In this document: positions 20,383 through 34,300 of the stretch, piece by piece
Layout: each line of letters opens with the position of its first letter
How positions within the stretch are numbered: position 1 is the stretch's first letter
Origin: Hippasteria phrygiana
Taxonomy: Eukaryota; Echinodermata; Asteroidea; Valvatida; Goniasteridae
DNA length: 64,000 nt
Direction of reading: 5' to 3'
Assembly: GCA_037893225.1 (NCBI GenBank)
Contig: JAZGUH010000489.1
Location: 372,001-436,000 of the forward strand
The notes under the pieces: generated by a model
Seen by the model: the letters and a program-made list of their open reading frames with translations, nothing else
Database searches by the model: none
Told to the model about the DNA's origin: nothing
Translations under genes and position numbers: made by a program

Positions 20383-23300
20383 GATCGGGTTAGAATGTGA
20401 GAGTAAGAGAGAAGGAGAGTCAGAGGTAGAGAGAGGGTTAGACTTACTCATCTACTAAACAGCGTAGGTCTATTGTGCTGATCTAGGCCTGCAAGCTGTC
20501 TATCTCACTAGGCCATTCCAGTTCTATCCATGATGATCTTGGGTGGCCTCGAGGTCTTGACAGCCAGGAGCCGGATGTTGATCTCTCCTGAAGTTGATGG
20601 AAAAATAGAGTAAGCGAGTTAAGAATATTAAAATTAGTGTTAGAGTTAAGGGTTTGAGTTCAAGTGTTACAGTGCAAGTGTTAGGGTTAAGGTTCGAGTG
20701 CAAGTGTTACAGTGCAAGTGTTACAGTGCAAGTGTTACAGTGCAAGTGCTACTGATCGGAATATTAGAATTAGTGTTAGAGTGCAAGTGTCACAGTGCAA
20801 GTGTCACAGTGCAAGTGTCACAGTGCAAGTGTCACAGTGCAAGTGTCACAGTGCAAGTGTCACAGTGCAAGTGTCACAGTGCAAGTGTCACAGTGCAAGT
20901 GCTAGTGATCGGGTTAGAATGTGAGAGTAAGAGAGAAGGAGAGTCAGAGGTAGAGAGAGGGTTAGACTTACTCATCTACTAAACAGCGTAGGTCTATTGT
21001 GCTGATCTAGGCCTGCAAGCTGTCTATCTCACTAGGCCATTCCAGTTCTATCCATGATGATCTTGGGTGGCCTCGAGGTCTTGACAGCCAGGAGCCGGAT
21101 GTTGATCTCCCCTGAAGTTGATGGAAAAATAGAGTAAGCGAGTTAAGAATATTAAAATTAGTGTTAGAGTTAAGGGTTTGAGTTCAAGTGTTAGGGTTAA
21201 GGTTCGAGTGCAAGTGTTACAGTGCAAGTGTTACAGTGCAAGTGTTACAGTGCAAGTGTTACAGTGCAAGTGCTACTGATCGGGTTAGAATGTGAGAGTA
21301 AGAGAGAAGGAGAGTCAGAGGTAGAGAGAGTGTTACACTTACTCATCTACTAAACAGCGTAGGTCTATTGTGCTGATCTAGGCCTGGAAGCTGTCTATCT
21401 CACTAGGCCATTCCAGTTCTGTCCATGATGATCTTGGATGGCCTCGAGGTCTTGACAGCCAGGAGCCGGATGTTGATCTCTCCTGAAGTTGATGGAAAAA
21501 TAGAGTAAGCGAGTTAAGAATATTAAAATTAGTGTTAGAGTTAAGGGTTTGAGTTCAAGTGTTACAGTGCAAGTGTTAGGGTTAAGGTTCGAGTGCAAGT
21601 GTTACAGTGCAAGTGTTACAGTGCAAGTGTTACAGTGCAAGTGCTACTGATCGGAATATTAGAATTAGTGTTAGAGTGCAAGTGTCACAGTGCAAGTGTC
21701 ACAGTGCAAGTGTCACAGTGCAAGTGTCACAGTGCAAGTGTCACAGTGCAAGTGTCACAGTGCAAGTGTCACAGTGCAAGTGTCACAGTGCAAGTGTCAC
21801 AGTGCAAGTGCTAGTGATCGGGTTAGAATGTGAGAGTAAGAGAGAAGGAGAGTCAGAGGTAGAGAGAGGGTTAGACTTACTCATCTACTAAACAGCGTAG
21901 GTCTATTGTGCTGATCTAGGCCTGCAAGCTGTCTATCTCACTAGGCCATTCCAGTTCTATCCATGATGATCTTGGGTGGCCTTGAGGTCTTGACAGCCAG
22001 GAGCCGGATGTTGATCTCTCCTGAAGTTGATGGAAAAATAGAGTAAGCGAGTTAAGAATATTAAAATTAGTGTTAGAGTTAAGGGTTTGAGTTCAAGTGT
22101 TAGGGTTAAGGTTCGAGTGCAAGTGTTACAGTGCAAGTGTTACAGTGCAAGTGTTACAGTGCAAGTGCTACTGATCGGGTTAGAATGTGAGAGTAAGAGA
22201 GAAGGAGAGTCAGAGGTAGAGAGAGTGTTAGACTTACTCATCTACTAAACAGCGTAGGTCTATTGTGCTGATCTAGGCCTGCAAGCTGTCTATCTCACTA
22301 GGCCATTCCAGTTCTGTCCATGATGATCTTGGGTGGCCTCGAGGACTTGACAGCCAGGAGCCAGATGTTGATCTCTCCTGAAGTTGATGGAAAAATAATG
22401 TAAGCGAGTTAGGAATATTAAAATTAGTGTTAGAGTTAAGGGTTTGAGTTCAAGTGTTACAGTGCAAGTGTTAGGGTTAAGGTTCGAGTGCAAGTGTTAC
22501 AGTGCAAGTGTTACAGTGCAAGTGTTACAGTGCAAGTGCTACTGATCGGAATATTAGAATTAGTGTTAGAGTGCAAGTGTCACAGTGCAAGTGTCACAGT
22601 GCAAGTGTCACAGTGCAAGTGTCACAGTGCAAGTGTCACAGTGCAAGTGTCACAGTGCAAGTGTCACAGTGCAAGTGTCACAGTGCAAGTGTCACAGTGC
22701 AAGTGCTAGTGATCGGGTTAGAATGTGAGAGTAAGAGAGAAGGAGAGTCAGAGGTAGAGAGAGGGTTAGACTTACTCATCTACTAAACAGCGTAGGTCTA
22801 TTGTGCTGATCTAGGCCTGCAAGCTGTCTATCTCACTAGGCCATTCCAGTTCTATCCATGATGATCTTGGGTGGCCTCGAGGTCTTGACAGCCAGGAGCC
22901 GGATGTTGATCTCCCCTGAAGTTGATGGAAAAATAGAGTAAGCGAGTTAAGAATATTAAAATTAGTGTTAGAGTTAAGGGTTTGAGTTCAAGTGTTAGGG
23001 TTAAGGTTCGAGTGCAAGTGTTACAGTGCAAGTGTTACAGTGCAAGTGTTACAGTGCAAGTGTTACAGTGCAAGTGCTACTGATCGGGTTAGAATGTGAG
23101 AGTAAGAGAGAAGGAGAGTCAGAGGTAGAGAGAGTGTTACACTTACTCATCTACTAAACAGCGTAGGTCTATTGTGCTGATCTAGGCCTGGAAGCTGTCT
23201 ATCTCACTAGGCCATTCCAGTTCTGTCCATGATGATCTTGGATGGCCTCGAGGTCTTGACAGCCAGGAGCCGGATGTTGATCTCTCCTGAAGTTGATGGA

Positions 23301-25066
23301 AAAATAGAGTAAGCGAGTTAAGAATATTAAAATTAGTGTTAGAGTTAAGGGTTTGAGTTCAAGTGTTACAGTGCAAGTGTTAGGGTTAAGGTTCGAGTGC
23401 AAGTGTTACAGTGCAAGTGTTACAGTGCAAGTGTTACAGTGCAAGTGCTACTGATCGGAATATTAGAATTAGTGTTAGAGTGCAAGTGTCACAGTGCAAG
23501 TGTCACAGTGCAAGTGTCACAGTGCAAGTGTCACAGTGCAAGTGTCACAGTGCAAGTGTCACAGTGCAAGTGTCACAGTGCAAGTGCTAGTGATCGGGTT
23601 AGAATGTGAGAGTAAGAGAGAAGGAGAGTCAGAGGTAGAGAGAGGGTTAGACTTACTCATCTACTAAACAGCGTAGGTCTATTGTGCTGATCTAGGCCTG
23701 CAAGCTGTCTATCTCACTAGGCCATTCCAGTTCTATCCATGATGATCTTGGGTGGCCTTGAGGTCTTGACAGCCAGGAGCCGGATGTTGATCTCTCCTGA
23801 AGTTGATGGAAAAATAGAGTAAGCGAGTTAAGAATATTAAAATTAGTGTTAGAGTTAAGGGTTTGAGTTCAAGTGTTAGGGTTAAGGTTCGAGTGCAAGT
23901 GTTACAGTGCAAGTGTTACAGTGCAAGTGTTACAGTGCAAGTGTTACAGTGCAAGTGCTACTGATCGGGTTAGAATGTGAGAGTAAGAGAGAAGGAGAGT
24001 CAGAGGTAGAGAGAGTGTTACACTTACTCATCTACTAAACAGCGTAGGTCTATTGTGCTGATCTAGGCCTGCAAGCTGTCTATCTCACTAGGCCATTCCA
24101 GTTCTGTCCATGATGATCTTGGGTGGCCTCGAGGACTTGACAGCCAGGAGCCAGATGTTGATCTCTCCTGAAGTTGATGGAAAAATAATGTAAGCGAGTT
24201 AGGAATATTAAAATTAGTGTTAGAGTTAAGGGTTTGAGTTCAAGTGTTACAGTGCAAGTGTTAGGGTTAAGGTTCGAGTGCAAGTGTTACAGTGCAAGTG
24301 TTACAGTGCAAGTGTTACAGTGCAAGTGCTACTGATCGGAATATTAGAATTAGTGTTAGAGTGCAAGTGTCACAGTGCAAGTGTCACAGTGCAAGTGTCA
24401 CAGTGCAAGTGTCACAGTGCAAGTGTCACAGTGCAAGTGTCACAGTGCAAGTGTCACAGTGCAAGTGTCACAGTGCAAGTGTCACAGTGCAAGTGTCACA
24501 GTGCAAGTGCTAGTGATCGGGTTAGAATGTGAGAGTAAGAGAGAAGGAGAGTCAGAGGTAGAGAGAGGGTTAGACTTACTCATCTACTAAACAGCGTAGG
24601 TCTATTGTGCTGATCTAGGCCTGCAAGCTGTCTATCTCACTAGGCCATTCCAGTTCTATCCATGATGATCTTGGGTGGCCTCGAGGTCTTGACAGCCAGG
24701 AGCCGGATGTTGATCTCTCCTGAAGTTGATGGAAAAATAGAGTAAGCGAGTTAAGAATATTAAAATTAGTGTTAGAGTTAAGGGTTTGAGTTCAAGTGTT
24801 ACAGTGCAAGTGTTAGGGTTAAGGTTCGAGTGCAAGTGTTACAGTGCAAGTGTTACAGTGCAAGTGTTACAGTGCAAGTGCTACTGATCGGAATATTAGA
24901 ATTAGTGTTAGAGTGCAAGTGTCACAGTGCAAGTGTCACAGTGCAAGTGTCACAGTGCAAGTGTCACAGTGCAAGTGTCACAGTGCAAGTGTCACAGTGC
25001 AAGTGTCACAGTGCAAGTGTCACAGTGCAAGTGTCACAGTGCAAGTGTCACAGTGCAAGTGCTAGT

Positions 25067-25551
25067 GATCGGGTTAGAATGTGAGAGTAAGAGAGAAGGA
25101 GAGTCAGAGGTAGAGAGAGGGTTAGACTTACTCATCTACTAAACAGCGTAGGTCTATTGTGCTGATCTAGGCCTGCAAGCTGTCTATCTCACTAGGCCAT
25201 TCCAGTTCTATCCATGATGATCTTGGGTGGCCTCGAGGTCTTGACAGCCAGGAGCCGGATGTTGATCTCTCCTGAAGTTGATGGAAAAATAGAGTAAGCG
25301 AGTTAAGAATATTAAAATTAGTGTTAGAGTTAAGGGTTTGAGTTCAAGTGTTACAGTGCAAGTGTTACAGTGCAAGTGTTACAGTGCAAGTGTTACAGTG
25401 CAAGTGTTACAGTGCAAGTGTTACAGTGCAAGTGTTACAGTGCAAGTGTTACTGTGCAAGTGTTACAGTGCAAGTGTTACAGTGCAAGTGTTACAGTGCA
25501 AGTGTTACAGTGCAAGTGTTACAGTGCAAGTGTTACAGTGCAAGTGCTAGT
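25067..25551 (+). repeat. T unit 54: core plus 14 TTACA copies
   Basis: The copy-2 partner of the unit at 16707, exactly 8360 bp downstream. It has the same length (485 bp) and the same ttactg in the eighth 14-mer. Confidence 0.92.
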
Positions 25552-26432
25552 GATCGGGTTAGAATGTGAGAGTAAGAGAGAAGGAGAGTTAGAGGTAGAG
25601 AGAGTGTTAGACTTACTCATCTACTAAACAGCGTAGGTCTATTGTGCTGATCTAGGCCTGCAAGCTGTCTATCTCACTAGGCCATTCTAGTTCTGTCCAT
25701 GATGATCTTGGGTGGCCTCGAGGTCTTGACAGCCAGGAGCCGGAGGTTGATCTCTCCTGAAGTTGATGAAAAAATAGAGTAAGCGAGTTAAGAATATTGA
25801 AATTAGTGTTAGAGTTAAGGGTTTGAGTTCAAGTGTTAGGGTTAAGGTTCGAGTGCAAGTGTTACAGTGCAAGTGTTACAGTGCAAGTGCTACTGATCGG
25901 GTTAGAATGTGAGAGTAAGAGAGAAGGAGAGTCAGAGGTAGAGAGAGTGTTACACTTACTCATCTACTAAACAGCGTAGGTCTATTGTGCTGATCTAGGC
26001 CTGCAAGCTGTCTATCTCACTAGGCCATTCCAGTTCTGTCCATGATGATCTTGGGTGGCCTCGAGGACTTGACAGCCAGGAGCCAGATGTTGATCTCTCC
26101 TGAAGTTGATGGAAAAATAATGTAAGCGAGTTATGAATATTAAAATTAGTGTTAGAGTTAAGGGTTTGAGTTCAAGTGTTACAGTGCAAGTGTTAGGGTT
26201 AAGGTTCGAGTGCAAGTGTTACAGTGCAAGTGTTACAGTGCAAGTGTTACAGTGCAAGTGCTACTGATCGGAATATTAGAATTAGTGTTAGAGTGCAAGT
26301 GTCACAGTGCAAGTGTCACAGTGCAAGTGTCACAGTGCAAGTGTCACAGTGCAAGTGTCACAGTGCAAGTGTCACAGTGCAAGTGTCACAGTGCAAGTGT
26401 CACAGTGCAAGTGTCACAGTGCAAGTGCTAGT

Positions 26433-26847
26433 GATCGGGTTAGAATGTGAGAGTAAGAGAGAAGGAGAGTCAGAGGTAGAGAGAGGGTTAGACTTACTCA
26501 TCTACTAAACAGCGTAGGTCTATTGTGCTGATTTAGGCCTGCAAGCTGTCTATCTCACTAGGCCATTCTAGTTCTGTCCATGATGATCTTGGGTGGCCTT
26601 GAGGTCTTGACAGCCAGGAGCCGGAGGTTGATCTCTTCTGAAGTTGATCTCTCCTGAAGTTGATGGAAAAATAGAGTAAGCGAGTTAGGAATATTAAAAT
26701 TAGTGTTAAAGTTAAGGGTTTGAGTTCAAGTGTTAGGGTTAAGGTTCGAGTGCAAGTGTTACAGTGCAAGTGTTACAGTGCAAGTGTTACAGTGCAAGTG
26801 TTACAGTGCAAGTGTTACAGTGCAAGTGTTACAGTGCAAGTGCTAGT
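26433..26847 (+). repeat. Unit 57 (415 bp), relative of the insert units without the insert
   Basis: It shares with the insert units the 16-bp core duplication (26629-26660) and gttaaag near 26707, but it goes from gttcgag into six TTACA copies with no 179-bp stretch. It is useful as an empty-site comparison: the region around gttcgagtgcaagtg is where the insert units read gttcgagggcaagtg and then the insert. It ends in ctagt. Confidence 0.88.
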
Positions 26848-28335
26848 GATCGGGTTAGAATGTGAGAGTAAGAGAGAAGGAGAGTCAGAGGTAGAGAGAG
26901 TGTTAGACTTACTATCTACTAAACAGCGTAGGTCTATTGTGCTGATCTAGGCCTGCAAGCTGTCTATCTCAGTAGGCCATTCTAGTTCTGTCCATGATGA
27001 TCTTGGATGGCCTCGAGGACTTGACAGCCAGGAGCCAGATGTTGATCTCTACTGAAGTTGATTGAAAAATAGAGTAAGCGAGTTAGGAATATTAAAATTA
27101 GTGTTAGAGTTAAGGGTTTGAGTTCAAGTGTTACAGTGCAAGTGTTAGGGTTAAGGTTCGAGTGCAAGTGTTACAGTGCAAGTGTTACAGTGCAAGTGTT
27201 ACAGTGCAAGTGCTACTGATCGGAATATTAGAATTAGTGTTAGAGTGCAAGTGTCACAGTGCAAGTGTCACAGTGCAAGTGTCACAGTGCAAGTGTCACA
27301 GTGCAAGTGTCACAGTGCAAGTGTCACAGTGCAAGTGTCACAGTGCAAGTGTCACAGTGCAAGTGTCACAGTGCAAGTGCTAGTGATCGGGTTAGAATGT
27401 GAGAGTAAGAGAGAAGGAGAGTCAGAGGTAGAGAGAGGGTTAGACTTACTCATCTACTAAACAGCGTAGGTCTATTGTGCTGATCTAGGCCTGCAAGCTG
27501 TCTATCTCACTAGGCCATTCCAGTTCTATCCATGATGATCTTGGGTGGCCTCGAGGTCTTGACAGCCAGGAGCCGGATGTTGATCTCTCCTGAAGTTGAT
27601 GGAAAAATAGAGTAAGCGAGTTAAGAATATTAAAATTAGTGTTAGAGTTAAGGGTTTGAGTTCAAGTGTTAGGGTTAAGGTTCGAGTGCAAGTGTTACAG
27701 TGCAAGTGTTACAGTGCAAGTGTTACAGTGCAAGTGTTACAGTGCAAGTGTTACAGTGCAAGTGCTACTGATCGGGTTAGAATGTGAGAGTAAGAGAGAA
27801 GGAGAGTCAGAGGTAGAGAGAGTGTTACACTTACTCATCTACTAAACAGCGTAGGTCTATTGTGCTGATCTAGGCCTGCAAGCTGTCTATCTCACTAGGC
27901 CATTCCAGTTCTGTCCATGATGATCTTGGGTGGCCTCGAGGACTTGACAGCCAGGAGCCAGATGTTGATCTCTCCTGAAGTTGATTGAAAAATAATGTAA
28001 GCGAGTTAGGAATATTAAAATTAGTGTTAGAGTTAAGGGTTTGAGTTCAAGTGTTACAGTGCAAGTGTTAGGGTTAAGGTTCGAGTGCAAGTGTTACAGT
28101 GCAAGTGTTACAGTGCAAGTGTTACAGTGCAAGTGCTACTGATCGGAATATTAGAATTAGTGTTAGAGTGCAAGTGTCACAGTGCAAGTGTCACAGTGCA
28201 AGTGTCACAGTGCAAGTGTCACAGTGCAAGTGTCACAGTGCAAGTGTCACAGTGCAAGTGTCACAGTGCAAGTGTCACAGTGCAAGTGTCACAGTGCAAG
28301 TGTCACAGTGCAAGTGTCACAGTGCAAGTGCTAGT

Positions 28336-31300
28336 GATCGGGTTAGAATGTGAGAGTAAGAGAGAAGGAGAGTCAGAGGTAGAGAGAGGGTTAGACTTAC
28401 TCATCTACTAAACAGCGTAGGTCTATTGTGCTGATCTAGGCCTGCAAGCTGTCTATCTCACTAGGCCATTCCAGTTCTATCCATGATGATCTTGGGTGGC
28501 CTCGAGGTCTTGACAGCCAGGAGCCGGATGTTGATCTCTCCTGAAGTTGATGGAAAAATAGAGTAAGCGAGTTAAGAATATTAAAATTAGTGTTAGAGTT
28601 AAGGGTTTGAGTTCAAGTGTTAGGGTTAAGGTTCGAGTGCAAGTGTTACAGTGCAAGTGTTACAGTGCAAGTGTTACAGTGCAAGTGTTACAGTGCAAGT
28701 GCTACTGATCGGGTTAGAATGTGAGAGTAAGAGAGAAGGAGAGTCAGAGGTAGAGAGAGTGTTACACTTACTCATCTACTAAACAGCGTAGGTCTATTGT
28801 GCTGATCTAGGCCTGCAAGCTGTCTATCTCACTAGGCCATTCCAGTTCTGTCCATGATGATCTTGGGTGGCCTCGAGGACTTGACAGCCAGGAGCCAGAT
28901 GTTGATCTCTCCTGAAGTTGATTGAAAAATAATGTAAGCGAGTTAGGAATATTAAAATTAGTGTTAGAGTTAAGGGTTTGAGTTCAAGTGTTACAGTGCA
29001 AGTGTTAGGGTTAAGGTTCGAGTGCAAGTGTTACAGTGCAAGTGTTACAGTGCAAGTGTTACAGTGCAAGTGCTACTGATCGGAATATTAGAATTAGTGT
29101 TAGAGTGCAAGTGTCACAGTGCAAGTGTCACAGTGCAAGTGTCACAGTGCAAGTGTCACAGTGCAAGTGTCACAGTGCAAGTGTCACAGTGCAAGTGTCA
29201 CAGTGCAAGTGTCACAGTGCAAGTGCTAGTGATCGGGTTAGAATGTGAGAGTAAGAGAGAAGGAGAGTCAGAGGTAGAGAGAGGGTTAGACTTACTCATC
29301 TACTAAACAGCGTAGGTCTATTGTGCTGATCTAGGCCTGCAAGCTGTCTATCTCACTAGGCCATTCCAGTTCTATCCATGATGATCTTGGGTGGCCTCGA
29401 GGTCTTGACAGCCAGGAGCCGGATGTTGATCTCTCCTGAAGTTGATGGAAAAATAGAGTAAGCGAGTTAAGAATATTAAAATTAGTGTTAGAGTTAAGGG
29501 TTTGAGTTCAAGTGTTAGGGTTAAGGTTCGAGTGCAAGTGTTACAGTGCAAGTGTTACAGTGCAAGTGTTACAGTGCAAGTGTTACAGTGCAAGTGCTAC
29601 TGATCGGGTTAGAATGTGAGAGTAAGAGAGAAGGAGAGTCAGAGGTAGAGAGAGTGTTACACTTACTCATCTACTAAACAGCGTAGGTCTATTGTGCTGA
29701 TCTAGGCCTGCAAGCTGTCTATCTCACTAGGCCATTCCAGTTCTGTCCATGATGATCTTGGGTGGCCTCGAGGACTTGACAGCCAGGAGCCAGATGTTGA
29801 TCTCTCCTGAAGTTGATTGAAAAATAATGTAAGCGAGTTAGGAATATTAAAATTAGTGTTAGAGTTAAGGGTTTGAGTTCAAGTGTTACAGTGCAAGTGT
29901 TAGGGTTAAGGTTCGAGTGCAAGTGTTACAGTGCAAGTGTTACAGTGCAAGTGTTACAGTGCAAGTGCTACTGATCGGAATATTAGAATTAGTGTTAGAG
30001 TGCAAGTGTCACAGTGCAAGTGTCACAGTGCAAGTGTCACAGTGCAAGTGTCACAGTGCAAGTGTCACAGTGCAAGTGTCACAGTGCAAGTGTCACAGTG
30101 CAAGTGTCACAGTGCAAGTGCTAGTGATCGGGTTAGAATGTGAGAGTAAGAGAGAAGGAGAGTCAGAGGTAGAGAGAGGGTTAGACTTACTCATCTACTA
30201 AACAGCGTAGGTCTATTGTGCTGATCTAGGCCTGCAAGCTGTCTATCTCACTAGGCCATTCCAGTTCTATCCATGATGATCTTGGGTGGCCTCGAGGTCT
30301 TGACAGCCAGGAGCCGGATGTTGATCTCTCCTGAAGTTGATGGAAAAATAGAGTAAGCGAGTTAAGAATATTAAAATTAGTGTTAGAGTTAAGGGTTTGA
30401 GTTCAAGTGTTACAGTGCAAGTGTTAGGGTTAAGGTTCGAGTGCAAGTGTTACAGTGCAAGTGTTACAGTGCAAGTGTTACAGTGCAAGTGCTACTGATC
30501 GGAATATTAGAATTAGTGTTAGAGTGCAAGTGTCACAGTGCAAGTGTCACAGTGCAAGTGTCACAGTGCAAGTGTCACAGTGCAAGTGTCACAGTGCAAG
30601 TGTCACAGTGCAAGTGTCACAGTGCAAGTGTCACAGTGCAAGTGCTAGTGATCGGGTTAGAATGTGAGAGTAAGAGAGAAGGAGAGTCAGAGGTAGAGAG
30701 AGGGTTAGACTTACTCATCTACTAAACAGCGTAGGTCTATTGTGCTGATCTAGGCCTGCAAGCTGTCTATCTCACTAGGCCATTCCAGTTCTATCCATGA
30801 TGATCTTGGGTGGCCTTGAGGTCTTGACAGCCAGGAGCCGGATGTTGATCTCTCCTGAAGTTGATGGAAAAATAGAGTAAGCGAGTTAAGAATATTAAAA
30901 TTAGTGTTAGAGTTAAGGGTTTGAGTTCAAGTGTTAGGGTTAAGGTTCGAGTGCAAGTGTTACAGTGCAAGTGTTACAGTGCAAGTGTTACAGTGCAAGT
31001 GTTACAGTGCAAGTGCTACTGATCGGGTTAGAATGTGAGAGTAAGAGAGAAGGAGAGTCAGAGGTAGAGAGAGTGTTACACTTACTCATCTACTAAACAG
31101 CGTAGGTCTATTGTGCTGATCTAGGCCTGCAAGCTGTCTATCTCACTAGGCCATTCCAGTTCTGTCCATGATGATCTTGGGTGGCCTCGAGGACTTGACA
31201 GCCAGGAGCCAGATGTTGATCTCTCCTGAAGTTGATGGAAAAATAATGTAAGCGAGTTAGGAATATTAAAATTAGTGTTAGAGTTAAGGGTTTGAGTTCA

Positions 31301-34300
31301 AGTGTTACAGTGCAAGTGTTAGGGTTAAGGTTCGAGTGCAAGTGTTACAGTGCAAGTGTTACAGTGCAAGTGTTACAGTGCAAGTGCTACTGATCGGAAT
31401 ATTAGAATTAGTGTTAGAGTGCAAGTGTCACAGTGCAAGTGTCACAGTGCAAGTGTCACAGTGCAAGTGTCACAGTGCAAGTGTCACAGTGCAAGTGTCA
31501 CAGTGCAAGTGTCACAGTGCAAGTGCTAGTGATCGGGTTAGAATGTGAGAGTAAGAGAGAAGGAGAGTCAGAGGTAGAGAGAGGGTTAGACTTACTCATC
31601 TACTAAACAGCGTAGGTCTATTGTGCTGATCTAGGCCTGCAAGCTGTCTATCTCACTAGGCCATTCCAGTTCTATCCATGATGATCTTGGGTGGCCTCGA
31701 GGTCTTGACAGCCAGGAGCCGGATGTTGATCTCTCCTGAAGTTGATGGAAAAATAGAGTAAGCGAGTTAAGAATATTAAAATTAGTGTTAGAGTTAAGGG
31801 TTTGAGTTCAAGTGTTAGGGTTAAGGTTCGAGTGCAAGTGTTACAGTGCAAGTGTTACAGTGCAAGTGTTACAGTGCAAGTGTCACAGTGCAAGTGTCAC
31901 AGTGCAAGTGTCACAGTGCAAGTGCTAGTGATCGGGTTAGAATGTGAGAGTAAGAGAGAAGGAGAGTCAGAGGTAGAGAGAGGGTTAGACTTACTCATCT
32001 ACTAAACAGCGTAGGTCTATTGTGCTGATCTAGGCCTGCAAGCTGTCTATCTCACTAGGCCATTCCAGTTCTATCCATGATGATCTTGGGTGGCCTCGAG
32101 GTCTTGACAGCCAGGAGCCGGATGTTGATCTCTCCTGAAGTTGATGGAAAAATAGAGTAAGCGAGTTAAGAATATTAAAATTAGTGTTAGAGTTAAGGGT
32201 TTGAGTTCAAGTGTTAGGGTTAAGGTTCGAGTGCAAGTGTTACAGTGCAAGTGTTACAGTGCAAGTGTTACAGTGCAAGTGTTACAGTGCAAGTGTTACA
32301 GTGCAAGTGCTACTGATCGGGTTAGAATGTGAGAGTAAGAGAGAAGGAGAGTCAGAGGTAGAGAGAGTGTTACACTTACTCATCTACTAAACAGCGTAGG
32401 TCTATTGTGCTGATCTAGGCCTGCAAGCTGTCTATCTCACTAGGCCATTCCAGTTCTGTCCATGATGATCTTGGGTGGCCTCGAGGACTTGACAGCCAGG
32501 AGCCAGATGTTGATCTCTCCTGAAGTTGATTGAAAAATAATGTAAGCGAGTTAGGAATATTAAAATTAGTGTTAGAGTTAAGGGTTTGAGTTCAAGTGTT
32601 ACAGTGCAAGTGTTAGGGTTAAGGTTCGAGTGCAAGTGTTACAGTGCAAGTGTTACAGTGCAAGTGTTACAGTGCAAGTGCTACTGATCGGAATATTAGA
32701 ATTAGTGTTAGAGTGCAAGTGTCACAGTGCAAGTGTCACAGTGCAAGTGTCACAGTGCAAGTGTCACAGTGCAAGTGTCACAGTGCAAGTGTCACAGTGC
32801 AAGTGTCACAGTGCAAGTGTCACAGTGCAAGTGTCACAGTGCAAGTGTCACAGTGCAAGTGTCACAGTGCAAGTGCTAGTGATCGGGTTAGAATGTGAGA
32901 GTAAGAGAGAAGGAGAGTCAGAGGTAGAGAGAGGGTTAGACTTACTCATCTACTAAACAGCGTAGGTCTATTGTGCTGATCTAGGCCTGCAAGCTGTCTA
33001 TCTCACTAGGCCATTCCAGTTCTATCCATGATGATCTTGGGTGGCCTCGAGGTCTTGACAGCCAGGAGCCGGATGTTGATCTCTCCTGAAGTTGATGGAA
33101 AAATAGAGTAAGCGAGTTAAGAATATTAAAATTAGTGTTAGAGTTAAGGGTTTGAGTTCAAGTGTTAGGGTTAAGGTTCGAGTGCAAGTGTTACAGTGCA
33201 AGTGTTACAGTGCAAGTGTTACAGTGCAAGTGTTACAGTGCAAGTGTTACAGTGCAAGTGCTACTGATCGGGTTAGAATGTGAGAGTAAGAGAGAAGGAG
33301 AGTCAGAGGTAGAGAGAGTGTTACACTTACTCATCTACTAAACAGCGTAGGTCTATTGTGCTGATCTAGGCCTGCAAGCTGTCTATCTCACTAGGCCATT
33401 CCAGTTCTGTCCATGATGATCTTGGGTGGCCTCGAGGACTTGACAGCCAGGAGCCAGATGTTGATCTCTCCTGAAGTTGATTGAAAAATAATGTAAGCGA
33501 GTTAGGAATATTAAAATTAGTGTTAGAGTTAAGGGTTTGAGTTCAAGTGTTACAGTGCAAGTGTTAGGGTTAAGGTTCGAGTGCAAGTGTTACAGTGCAA
33601 GTGTTACAGTGCAAGTGTTACAGTGCAAGTGCTACTGATCGGAATATTAGAATTAGTGTTAGAGTGCAAGTGTCACAGTGCAAGTGTCACAGTGCAAGTG
33701 TCACAGTGCAAGTGTCACAGTGCAAGTGTCACAGTGCAAGTGTCACAGTGCAAGTGTCACAGTGCAAGTGTCACAGTGCAAGTGTCACAGTGCAAGTGTC
33801 ACAGTGCAAGTGTCACAGTGCAAGTGCTAGTGATCGGGTTAGAATGTGAGAGTAAGAGAGAAGGAGAGTCAGAGGTAGAGAGAGGGTTAGACTTACTCAT
33901 CTACTAAACAGCGTAGGTCTATTGTGCTGATCTAGGCCTGCAAGCTGTCTATCTCACTAGGCCATTCCAGTTCTATCCATGATGATCTTGGGTGGCCTCG
34001 AGGTCTTGACAGCCAGGAGCCGGATGTTGATCTCTCCTGAAGTTGATGGAAAAATAGAGTAAGCGAGTTAAGAATATTAAAATTAGTGTTAGAGTTAAGG
34101 GTTTGAGTTCAAGTGTTAGGGTTAAGGTTCGAGTGCAAGTGTTACAGTGCAAGTGTTACAGTGCAAGTGTTACAGTGCAAGTGTTACAGTGCAAGTGCTA
34201 CTGATCGGGTTAGAATGTGAGAGTAAGAGAGAAGGAGAGTCAGAGGTAGAGAGAGTGTTACACTTACTCATCTACTAAACAGCGTAGGTCTATTGTGCTG

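Larger units (their letters stand above)
19831..28335 (+). repeat. 18-unit higher-order block, copy 2 (8505 bp)
   Basis: Units 43-60. Starts and classes: 19831 L10 (chimeric), 20383 L8, 20907 S, 21278 L9, 21816 S3, 22173 L9, 22711 S, 23082 L7, 23592 S, 23963 L10, 24515 L10, 25067 T14, 25552 S2, 25895 L9, 26433 415-bp unit, 26848 L9 (537 bp), 27385 S5, 27770 L11. The offset to copy 1 is 8360 bp up to unit 56 and 8505 bp after unit 57. The 145-bp gap is explained by the damaged units 38 (minus 83) and 39 (minus 62) of copy 1, so copy 2 keeps the intact state. The unchanged TCACA counts show that the duplication is recent compared with array length change. Confidence 0.93.
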
